From positions 16,507,492 to 16,571,491 of the forward strand of contig CM041546.1 in the NCBI GenBank assembly GCA_023238725.1: a stretch of 64,000 nt of DNA. The letters are read 5' to 3'. How positions within the stretch are numbered: the first letter of the stretch is position 1; the number at the start of each line of letters is the position of its first letter. The stretch is from Scortum barcoo. Taxonomy: Eukaryota; Chordata; Actinopteri; Centrarchiformes; Terapontidae. Below the pieces are notes generated by a model. It saw nothing but the letters and a program-made list of their open reading frames with translations, was not told where the DNA came from and searched no databases. Below are positions 47,449 to 58,132 of this stretch, one piece after another. A program made the position numbers and the translations under genes.

Positions 47449-50400
47449 TCACATGATCAGGACATGTTTAGCTGAGGTGAAAGGCTTCATGGCTGTGTCG
47501 AGAGCCCTGCTGTAGTGCTGGAGGCCCACCTCTGTGCAGGCAGGAGCTGTCAGCTTTCCCTGCTGGATGAGGGAGCAAAGTTCATCCAGCATGGCTCTAA
47601 AGGCTCGTCCATCTGAAGAGAGAGTTGGTATTATTTCTTGTTAAATTTGTTTAAAAAGACTCATTTGGATGTCTCAATCTATGAAAGAAGAAACTCCCCG
47701 ACTCACTCTTTGAATGATCTCTTTTCCACTGTGTGACCCAAAATCCTCGAACCTTAACATCCTTGAAAATGAGGGCACTCTGGAAAAAATTTAATTTAGT
47801 GAGTCAAGAGAGAATAAAAATTTCTTTGTGAAATGTAATGGTAAAATCTGTGAGGCTGTAGGAGGGTTTTTTTATTTCTTTACCACAGGGACAGTAACTG
47901 GCTGTTTGGCCATCCCTCCATATGTCACCATAGATCCTCCAAACCTAGAACACATTTTCACATTTTTCACATTTTCTCTTCAGTGCTAGATATTAGATCC
48001 ATCGGCATCGGCAAAGATGATTAAGCATCCTTACTGCAGGTGACGGAGCAGTTCTGTTGCGCTCTTGCCTCCGACTCCATTCAGCGCCAGCTTTGGCTTG
48101 GGACAGGTCTGTTTAAAGGAGAAAAATATGTAGTTATACTGAAACTGTGTTTACTTGCCATTAGGCAAAGTCACATGATTATATCCTTTAACCTGCCCAC
48201 AGACCTTGAACAGTTCCTTAACCTCAGGCCGCCTCAGCATTTCCTCTTTGATCACATGAGTTGCTCCAATGGCCTTCAGCCTATCACTGAGCCGTGAGAA
48301 TTCTGGCCTTTGAAAACAGAGACACAGTGAAAAAGTTCATTAGTCATAAATTCTAGCATGCACAAAAAAAAGGGGAAAAAAAAGACGTGCTCTCTTCCTG
48401 TGTTATTCTTGGTCAAAAGACCCCACTATGACACAGTCAGGTGGACTTTAGGGACAGACTGATAACATGAACCAATGATTAGGACTAATGGCCCTTTTCC
48501 ACTAGTACCTACTCTCGGCTCAGCTCGACTCGCCTCGGTTTGTACGCGTTTCCATTACATGTTTCCATTACATGTTAGTACGTACTGGTACCAGGTACTT
48601 TCGTGAGTCCAAGCGAGCTGAGTCGAGCCGAAAATGTGACGTCGGCAGGCGGCAGGCCACTGATTGGCCAGGGCGTGACGTCACTAGATGCGTCGGGAGA
48701 GCGACTCGTTCATAAGAGTCAACCGCGCCATTTTTAAAACGCAATAACAACAACGAACACGATCAGAGATGGCTGCACAGAAATCAACCCCGCGGAGCAA
48801 CGACGAGGTGCAGACATTTCTTTGTCTGGTGGCCTCCATTGCTCCGTAGTCGTTTCGTGTTTGTGTCGCATAACAAATGACGTCGCTGGAGTTTCCGCCG
48901 CGTTGCCACGACGACCCCACCCACGCTGAGGTGGTACTCTATTGTGATGGAAAACGACCGAAACTGAGTCGAGTCTAGCCGAGCCGAGTAGGTACTAGTG
49001 GAAAAGGGCCATAAAAGTCTCTACAGTAGGAAAGAGAGCTAAAGTGTTACCAGTTATCCAGTCACAATATCTACATTAAAGAGTTCTAATCTAATACGAG
49101 TGTTCACCTGTCTCTGACAACGTTGATAGTGTTTATTCCCCTTGCAGCAGCAATCTGTATTACGGCCTGCCCAACTCCACTGTTGGCTGCGTTCTGGATC
49201 ACAGAATCACCTGAGGGGACGGCAGATTGGGGAAACATGGTGACTCAGACAGCATGTTGTGTTTTTAGAGAAAGTGTATGCAAGAAAACTGCATCCTCAA
49301 ATTACACTTTCTATTTTTAGTTTATCAGCACTTTAATTAGGCGTGTTGTCGTTATCATGTGTTCACCAGCTTGCTAGTTGATTAATGAACTCTCGTGGAG
49401 CTTTGAAGGTGCAGGAGTCCTTCCAGTCAAAGTGCATGTTGCAAACAGCAACCCATAAACCAGAGAGTACTTCTTCTGCAAGCCACCTGTGTTTTAGTGG
49501 TCTTTTGAAAAATACATAATAACATGAAAAAAATCTTTCTAGTCTTTCACAACATTTTTAACTAAAGTTTTTTTTTAAACATTTCCTTTTGGAAGCAGAA
49601 ATAAAGGGACTCCTGTGTGTAATCCAGCAGTCTGTAGTTCTATGAAAGAAAAATAATGATCCCATGTTGTTATGACCCAAGGTCATAAGATTGTCTTCCT
49701 CAGTGTGTGTTGTTTGTCGCTCCCTGCAGTCCGGGTTCTTGTAGGGGGGAGAAGCTGTTTATTTTCATAAGTTTTCTCTTGTTTATGTTTAAGGGAGGCA
49801 GGTAAGATTCCTGTATCCTTATTTTTATTATGCAAATAGGTAAGTTAGTGGATTTTGATTTTTTCGATGGTTTTGTTTGTTGTTTTGGCCGTGCTCCCCC
49901 CGATGCCTATGATACCCGTATCTATTATTTTTTTCTGGTGGACTGCAATTTATATCTGTTCTGGTCATCCTTGGGAGCAGGGAGAGAGGGAGTCACTCAC
50001 ACTTTATGTTGTGCCTTAGTTTTCCCCTAGGCAGGGCATAACGGTGTGGATACCTGGCTTGAGATCTTCAAAGTCAGCGAGCATCCTGAAGGCAGTGCAG
50101 GGATTTACCCCCAGTGTGGCAGCAGACAACAGGGGAATGTCATTCGGTAGCGAGATGATGTCGTCCTCAGCCAGCACTGCCTCTGTCCTCCATGTCCCTG
50201 CTCATACAAAGGCACAAATCAAGATCACCTGTTGGGTGACACAGTTGTGACCCTTGGACTCATTCATGTGATCCAAGCTGTAATTTACCTAGACCGGCAT
50301 CTTTTGGGATGACCCAGTCTCCCGTTTTGAGGGACTGCACCTGGCTGCCCACCTCCACGACCTGGGCCACTCCCTCATTGCCCCCAACAGCTGGGAGGTT

Positions 50401-52097
50401 GGGCAGGATAGCATAAGTACCTGAGAAAAACACTGTCAGATCAACAACTGATCTTCATACCTCACAAAAATAAATACTGTGTCGGGTTCCTTGTGTATTT
50501 GGTTCCTGTACCTTGAATCATGTTGATGTCAGATGGGTTGATTGGAGCTGCTAGCATTTTAACCAGGACATCCTTTGCACCCATGGGGGGCAGATCGATA
50601 GTCTCCAACCTGGCAACCAAAATAAAAGTCATGTAATTCTGTTCATTAAATCATTATTTGTGCAAAAAAAAAAAAGATGTCTAGCTTATATATTGTTTTT
50701 GTTTTTATTTGGTGACAGCATCCAAATTTATCAAATGCAGCTAATGAGACTTGGTCACAGATAAAATGAGTCCAGGAAATATTTCTGTTGTTTTCACAGT
50801 CCACCAGACTTTATTGACGTGGTTTTACATGTATAACCAAAAAAACTGTGGAAGCTAAAACTGTAAAATGAAACAATAAAGCAGACACATCCCCTCCATC
50901 TTGCAGAAAACATTTGTCTGACATTATTAAAGGTGCAAACATCAATATATTCACAGGTAAGACATAAAACAGTGCATTAAGGGGGGATTTTGTTGTCTGT
51001 TTAATATCACTGTAAATTGATTCCCATTCAGTTATAGACTATTGGCTGGACAAAATAAGCAACTGAATGTGACATCTTACCCTATGGGGAGTTTTTTTCT
51101 TTTCTTTTTAAATAAATACACTTTTAAAGAATGAATCAAAATATTTCATCAACACATTGATAAATAATTGTTAGTTGACGCTCTCATCCAAATTCTTCTT
51201 GAGAAGTCTGTAGCTGCCACTATTAGTTTAAGGAGGCTGTTACTGTCAGACCCATGCACCTGCATACAAATTTTACTCATATTTACTCATATTTTTGAAC
51301 TTAAATAAAGATTTAGATATTCTAAACTGGTTTATGGCTATAATGACTGTATCCCCACTGTCTCCTGGATAACATGGTTTCATAGACAACTTGTATGATA
51401 TTGTTTAACAGCGGCTGGGCGGTTCCTAAAACCCACATTAAGCAAAGTAACCAATTAGTCTTCATTCTTTAAGTCTTTTTCTCTTGTAAAACATAAAAAT
51501 ACAGTTCAAAAACCCTTCAGATGAAGCATAAAGTCTCTGTTAGTAAAAACCTCCATCACAGCTGCAGCTCTCTCCCGCCTGTCAGGTATCAGCTGGTGTG
51601 TCGCCCTCCGGCCTCAGGGGGGCGCAGTCGTGAGCCCGACGCACCTTACCACACCACAACAAGGCGAAGAAGACGCCACTCACACAAACTTACCGCACAG
51701 ACGACACAGGAGTGAGATTTACGCGTTTTCTGAAGCGATTTCAAAGAGCATTTTTCACTTTTTAAAGAGAAAACCCTCCAAGAATAAAGGCCGAGCGGTT
51801 TGTTTTGGCGGACACACGCCGGGTTAATCGGCCCGCCTCTCTTTACGGAGGTGAGTTGTACTGTGGGAGGTAAACACACACGCGTTTGTTGTTTATTTAG
51901 ACGGGAACTCTTACTGCACGACTTGAGGAGGGTCTCCGTGTTTTCTGTACACAAGAGCGCTGCTTGTTTGCGCTGCGAGTCCCGCAGAGTGACTGAAGGG
52001 AGCAGAGTTAGCTTTGCTCCTCAGCCCCAAAACGACCGAGCTCCTCCTGCAGACCGCCCGGCCTCTCACACACACCGTGTGGAGAAGGCGGCCACAT
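47449..52097 (-). CDS. mecr: Mitochondrial trans-2-enoyl-CoA reductase, start codon out of frame as read
   Basis: MECR does the last NADPH-dependent reduction in mitochondrial fatty acid synthesis, which supplies lipoic acid. Ten exons: 51915-52097, 50512-50609, 50289-50420, 50054-50197, 49108-49210, 48205-48307, 48035-48108, 47884-47944, 47707-47779, 47449-47612. They give about 377 residues (human 373) if one base in exon 1 is dropped. Seen: a basic, Ser-rich presequence ending before SALVYRKHGDPPQVVQ, then KMLAAPINPSDINMIQG, PAVGGNEGVAQVVEVG, KTGDWVIPKDAGLG, TWRTEAVL, the nucleotide-binding NAANSGVGQAVIQIAA, INVVRDR, LNGVGGKSATELL, MVTYGGMAKQPV and RGFWVTQWKRDH. The only well-placed ATG (GCCATGTGG at 52097) reaches the presequence frame only after one base is removed near 52085-52092; no in-frame ATG exists in this exon, so an upstream exon is the alternative. 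Intron 5 holds a DNA transposon (48490-49010). Confidence 0.94.
48490..49010. mobile_element. Nonautonomous DNA transposon with terminal inverted repeats in mecr intron 5
   Basis: The ends are perfect inverted repeats of at least 25 bases (GGCCCTTTTCCACTAGTACC inward), continuing imperfectly through GGCTC and CGACTC words. An AT dinucleotide flanks both ends (48488-48489 and 49011-49012), a possible 2-base target duplication. Inside, 48769-48849 on the plus strand encodes MAAQKSTPRSNDEVQTFLCL and a few more residues before a stop. This resembles the start of the Myb/SANT-like accessory protein of fish DNA transposons. No transposase remains. The family, possibly ISL2EU/IS4EU or a similar TIR group, is a guess. 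Confidence 0.8.
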
Positions 52098-54987
52098 GGC
52101 GACACGACAAGGCTGCCCTTTGGGAAAACCGAAGAAACGACACCGCTACTCCATAGTATCTGTCATTTGAGGCGTGAGTGTTGACAGCACTCGTCCTACT
52201 GGGCGGCCATGTTGGATGTCACCGCTGAGGTTGTGTCGTTAAAAGTGCAAACAGCGCCCCTGGTGGACAATGTGAATACACATTTTTAGGATTTCCGCAG
52301 TATCAAAACCAGCATTGGTGCACAGCAGGGTTTTTTATTTTTTTCAGTTAGGTTACCAGTTTAAGGAGATAAAATACAATTAAGGGCCTCACAGGTAGGC
52401 GTCCTTGAAGCTCATAGTTTTTCACTTTCATCTGTGAACTTGTTTGCGATTGGTATCATCATGATGTTTCAGTTTTAGTTCCTCCGGACGATGAGGTTGA
52501 TCACTTTTTCTGTGCCCATTCAACAAATCTCTCTTTCTATTTCAAGCAGAAGTAGGTGCAACAACTAATAGTAACTATAACTATGGTTTGCCAAGACTGT
52601 CTCTATGCCCCGACAGTCGTACATGAGACAAATAATAAGTGATAAAAATTCGGCTCCTCCAGCTCCAACTGCTCCCTTTAAGGACATTTCACATGAATCC
52701 ACTGCCAAATAAAACTAAGTAACATTTTACACAAACCAAGAATATTTGATTTTACTAAAATTAATATCTCCACTAGTCACTTTCTTGCAACCAAATTTTG
52801 ATTCTGTGTAGTATTAATATAGTTCATATCTAAGTCATATCTAAAAATTATTTGGTGATGCATAAGAAAATTAGTGCAACAGAACTCGCTAAATATCGCT
52901 CCAGAGCAAACCCCCCTTGACTTTGACTGTGTATTCTCAGAAGCTACTATTTACATCAATACAGACTGCAGCTATGCTTAAGATTTCTTGGATGTTCATA
53001 AATTAATTATAAATTATAATTATAAATTTAAACCCAATTCAGTGAAAAATGAGCAAACAAATACACAAGAAAGATAAAGAAAGATGAAAGAGGAGAAAAC
53101 TTCAATAATTCATGATTATAAAAGTATTTGGAGCAGAGCCATAGAATTTTGCATGTCCCATGAACATAATAGAGGCTTTCGCAGGAATTTATGATTATGT
53201 ATTTACACATTCACACACCACGTATCAGGGCTGTTTGGGTTTAGGGGGTTGCCAGAGAGAAGAAAAGAGGAACTGATTGGTGTTTTCGGTATTTCACTTC
53301 ACACTTCATCTCATGGAATTACTGTGAACTTTTTGCTTGGATGGTTCTCACTCAGACCCTGTCATGCCCAGAAAGGGTTAACCTATATTTACTACTTTAC
53401 TTTACTTTAAGTATTGTACAATTTTCTGGTGCTTCTCCTGCCGTTTGTCTGTACAAATAAGGAAGTACGGTGAGACTGCAAATGTCAGTTAATCTGTTTT
53501 GTCATTTTTAATCAATTGCTTGATTTTCTAATGTAAAAAATTGCTAAAAAATAGCAAAACACGACCATCAAAAGCTCATACTATCATGATTAGACCTCCT
53601 AATATATCTTGTTTTGTCAGGGTAATACTCTTAAACCCAAGTATATTCCATTCATAAGTACCATCTTGATAACATGGAGAAAAGCCAGAAATGTTCACAT
53701 TTGAGACACTTTTTGCTTGATAAAGGACTTTATCAGCCTATCCAGACTGTTGCCCATTACATTTATCCTTATTGACTAATCAGTAAATCATCTCCATTCC
53801 AGCTGCACAACATGGTACTTTTTACACCACTACATCTAATTGAAAGTTACGGTTACTTTTTAATTGTTCACATAATAATATTTTATATTCAAAATGTATA
53901 GCTATTGAGGATTTGAAACTTAAATCAATCTTGACCAGCTGCACTATTAAAAAGCTGGGTGCCACTTTTTAAATAAAGCCTACTATATAAATTATGTTTA
54001 TAAGTTGTAATGAATGGCTTTATTGATATGTAGTAAATCATCTAGAGACACAAGGATTAATGTTTGGCGTCACCTTTTATTTAGGAAGTAAGTAGCAAGT
54101 AAGCAAGTTAGCTCTTTCATTTGTGTTTTTGTTGTTTGATCAGTCAGACCTAGCTTATTGATTTCTATTTGTATGACACGACCTCCATGTCCCACCCTTC
54201 CCTGTCCTCCCCCACATTTAGAGAACTTGGCATGTTCAAAAGTATCGAGGTGGGCTGAAAGTAAAACACTTCAAAATTCAAAATTCTTTGTGTAACTGTC
54301 TCTGCTTTGTCCTAGCTTCATCAAGGGGAAATAACAGTTTATAGGTTAACCAGTACCAATAAAAAACAAGTACCTTTACTTTTGATACCACAGTACACCC
54401 TGCTGATAAAACACATGTACATTTACTTCAGTAAGAATTCAAATGCAAGATTTATAGTTGTAATGTTTGTTCACAGTCTCTGTTGTAAAAGCAATAAGGC
54501 AAAGACAGACACGTGAATATTGACATATTTACTAGGAAATGGAGCAGATGTTTACATATAGAGACATAATCACAGTAATACTTTGAAAAGCCTACATGCT
54601 GCTCATCGTTTACAAACTAGCCACGAAAATCAGGATAAGATAGATCAAGATAGTTGTAGTTTTTTGGCAGTAAACATTAGATACATTCTTCAGTAATAAA
54701 TGCACATTTCTTTTTTGGAAGTAGCTCTAGCCATTTATCTGATAAGATACCACACCGCAAAATAAGTGACTGATGGTCACAAACAAGATGTATCATGAAA
54801 AGCACACACACGAGGCAAACTGTGAAACAGGATGCTTTGATGTGCTTCAAATGTTACCCTGAGCGCAGTCTTACGGGTCCTTGGATTTTCAAGGTATATT
54901 TAACCCATCTAACACCCGACAATCACAAAAACACACCACTGAGGGGTCAGACAGGTTTGTTGCAATCAGAATGTCATTAATGGGCTT
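52098..54987. other. Gap between the mecr 5' end and the lin28a 3' region
   Basis: The first about 150 bases are GC-rich and hold the mecr promoter; a CpG-rich stretch continues into exon 1. The rest is AT-rich. Phrases at about 53390-53430, 53810-53900 and 54350-54470 (ACTTTTTACACCACTACATCTAA, GTACCTTTACTTTTGATACC type words) look like a diverged teleost interspersed repeat. No gene is recognised. Confidence 0.5.
53800..54475. repeat. Diverged teleost interspersed repeat fragments
   Basis: Two fragments, about 53810-53900 and 54350-54475, share the TACTTTTTAC...CTACATCTAA and TTTACTTTTGATAC...GCTGATAAAAC wording typical of common fish repeats. They may be parts of one element split by other DNA. 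Confidence 0.4.
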
Positions 54988-55920
54988 TTTATTTCCAAAG
55001 AATACTTTGAAAACATCACTGAGTATGGCAGAATACTGCAAACATTACAATACAACACTTTAATTCAACCTTCATCTAGATAGTGGGTGTCAGAGGTCCA
55101 ACTAAGAGTTTGACAGATGAGTTAGTCAGTGATAACAGGTATTTTACAGAAAGCTAATCACAGAGTGTGTGTGTCTTTTTAAAACTGAGACAAAGGGAAG
55201 TGTGTTAGAAGACACACTGGCACTGCAACCATAAGTGGTAACACAAAAATACAGAGAAAAGTAAACCATTCTATCTAATCAGAGCACTTTAACAATCTTT
55301 TCATACTTTTTAGATCCTGAGTGAAAATTATAAAAAGGTTTGCATCTGCAACCTTGGAACCTGGTATATAAATACCATCAAACAGAACAGCGTGAAACAT
55401 TATTTGAGCATTAAGTCATCAATGACACATTCTTTTTGTCATAAGCATTGATAGTCTGAAACACCAAGTATCGGCCATGTGATGAGATGAGACAACCCCA
55501 GATTATATACTACAAGCCCCAGTCCCTTTAACAATACTCTACTACGTCCCCATCTACAACGATTATAGAGAAAAAAATACAATAATAGTGGAACATTTTC
55601 TTCACATCATATCATATCATGGCAAGTTATGTCAAAGAGGAGAAAATATCATCACCGCACTGGGTGCATGGAAAGTGAACAAAGTATAAGACTCAAAAAT
55701 CTTGTAAATCTCAATCTTAACTGTTTCCCATCACTTGCAATCATTTTGTCATTGTAGCTGTAATAATGAGTAAAAAAGAGAAACTGTTACATGAAGACAT
55801 TCCTAAACCCATTTTACTTTGACCTCCTTGTCCTGTACTTCACATCAAGAGGATGAGCATTCAGCCTCTGCTTCGTCTTGAACAATCACTCCTCGACTCC
55901 TTCCAATCAATCTGAAGTAT

Positions 55921-55928
55921 TCCCTGAG
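55921..55928 (-). promoter_or_regulatory. miR-125 seed match (8-mer) in lin28a 3' UTR
   Basis: The minus strand reads CTCAGGGA, complementary to miR-125/lin-4 bases 2-8 with the A opposite base 1. miR-125 control of lin28 is well established in animals. It lies 2.2 kb after the stop, so it counts only if the long 3' UTR is used. Confidence 0.5.
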
Positions 55929-57382
55929 TTTTCAGATTGGTAATTCCTGAGATGAGTCTAAGAGTGGAGGTATGTTTCCTTTTCAACCAGAAACAGACTG
56001 TATGTGATGTATGAAAATCTAAAAAAAAAAAAAATACAGAATATAGAACATATTAAACTGAATAAAAAAAATTAATGCATCGTACACATGATTAGTGCAG
56101 AGTAACATTGCATTGGTTTTGGCATAGATCGATAGGAATAACAATGGGACTCTCTTCTGATAGGCTCATTGTGCACAAAATAAAGGATAAAAAAAGAAAC
56201 TCATACAAGGCAAAGAAAATAAAACAAACTCACAGTTTATGTCAGTCCTCAATACTATGAACTGTATATTCTTACTCTTGTGTTGCAATATATTACTGTT
56301 AAACTGTGTTCATACTGCATTGAATTACTGTTAAGGATAATGACAATGATTTATTAAGCACGTATGTACAAAGTAATACGAGTACCTGGATGATAAAAGT
56401 GTGTTACCCAAATATATTCACAAGTCATATGGAGCTTTGAATGACGTGGCAGTTTTTCGATGTCTACTAGAACATTCATTGCTGAGAGGCTTCAACAGGA
56501 GCAGAAGGACAAGTGGCAGCACTCTTGGATGAAAATAAATAAGTAGTATGATATTTTTTTAAAAGGCTTTAGTATAATTTTACATATATATTAATTGGGT
56601 GTCAAAGTCTTGTCAGCTTCTCCTGTAAAACGGGAGTAAAATGCTGATTAGCTAGCTAGTTCTACATGCTCCTCCATACAGGCTTGGTGTTCCTGAACTA
56701 TTCCCCTACTAAGGGTTATAGGGAGGTAATGTCTTAAATAACTACCTAGAAAAGGATATTAACGAAAACACCAGCCTTCCCACTGGCAACAGCATAGCTG
56801 ATTCTGCCTCATTTTATTCAAGTATCAAGAGGAGAGCTAGCTGGATCCCTCAGTAACTCAGTCCAGTTCAAGTATCTTATGAGAAGTGATGACGTACATG
56901 CATTGGGTTTAGTATGACATTGGCTGGAATTCTATCAAATCCAAATTGAGGTAATTATAAAAGCTGCAGCAGTTCATACAGTAGCCAATAAAAATATGCT
57001 GTAGATGCAAAGTTGCTTGCAGCTCCCAGACAGGTTAAGGAGTGACTCAACACCAGGCTGAAAAGCAGTGTTGTGCTGCCCCCTGTGGTTTAGATGTTTA
57101 AAAAGTCTGACTGCATCTACTCTAATAATCTGTCTTTCCCTGCCAAACAGTGGTGACTTAACCACTCATGGGTCAGTGAAAACAAGATTTTCAGGGAGCG
57201 TTAAGTCACTCTTTAAGGGGGCATATTACAACTAATGGCAATGCTGTGTGAACACTGTAGTGCAAGAAGGATTTGATTTAATCCCAACTCAAAATCACAG
57301 TCCAAAGCTGTATTCTAAGAATATTTGGTTTACCACCCATGGTTAGAACGACACTTTTAGTAGCAGACCAAACATGCACAAA

Positions 57383-57390
57383 TGAGGTAG
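57383..57390 (-). promoter_or_regulatory. let-7 seed match (8-mer) in lin28a 3' UTR
   Basis: The minus strand reads CTACCTCA, a full 8-mer match to the let-7 seed, about 740 bases after the stop codon. Confidence 0.6.
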
Positions 57391-58017
57391 ACTGTGCACC
57401 TTTAGACAGCCAGCAAAATGCTGGATGAAAAGTAATGAAATGAAAAAAAAAAAAATTAACTCTGACCAAAAGCTTGAAATCACTTGTGGTCTGACATTCA
57501 TTTGGCCCCAGGAAAACTGGATGGTCAACTGCAATATTGGCAGATGCCAACACATTGCCTATAGCTATACCCTAAAACCCGTCCCATGCGTTTTCACGAA
57601 CCCTCCCGTTCCCCATGCGATATGCAACATTCATTACAGAGGTACTAACTGTTGCGTCTCTGCCTGGTCGGATAGTGAGGTGTAACAGTCAGGAAGTAGA
57701 CTAAACGTTAAGGCAGCAAAAGTGTAGCTCTATACTAAACCCATTGACTATTACATAAAAACAGAAGAGGTATAATGCCCACGGGAGAGGCACGGTATCA
57801 CATAAAAGAAAATACAGATTCTACAAAAACTAATCATGGTAATCTGTTAGATGGCACTGCTCACTACAATCTCAAACCCCTCAAAAACAGCAGTGATTCA
57901 AACATTTCGAAAGCGTCCTGAGTGCAATAATACAGCAGTATTCCTGAGTGTTACACCAAACGAAAATGGACAAACAGACAAAAAAGAAACTTTCTTCATA
58001 TGCATTTTGTTTTAACC

Positions 58018-58025
58018 TGAGGTAG
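58018..58025 (-). promoter_or_regulatory. let-7 seed match (8-mer) close to the lin28a stop
   Basis: The minus strand reads ACTACCTCA, pairing with let-7 bases 1-9, about 110 bases after the stop codon. Confidence 0.65.
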
Positions 58026-58132
58026 TTCCAAAAGCAGCTTCAACAGGTGGAAGGGGTGTGTCCCATCTCTCCATCAAAGCAGTTTGATTGGCCTCTGTGC
58101 TTCCCCGGTGTCAGTGTTGCCCAATCTCTCCT

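Larger units (their letters stand above)
54988..58132 (-). other. lin28a: Probable long 3' UTR of lin28a
   Basis: LIN28A messages usually have 3' UTRs of several kilobases. Downstream of this stop codon there are AATAAA words on the minus strand at about 56350-56355 and 54988-54993. Seed matches to let-7 (58018, 57383) and miR-125 (55921) lie within it. The true end is not decidable from sequence alone. Confidence 0.5.
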
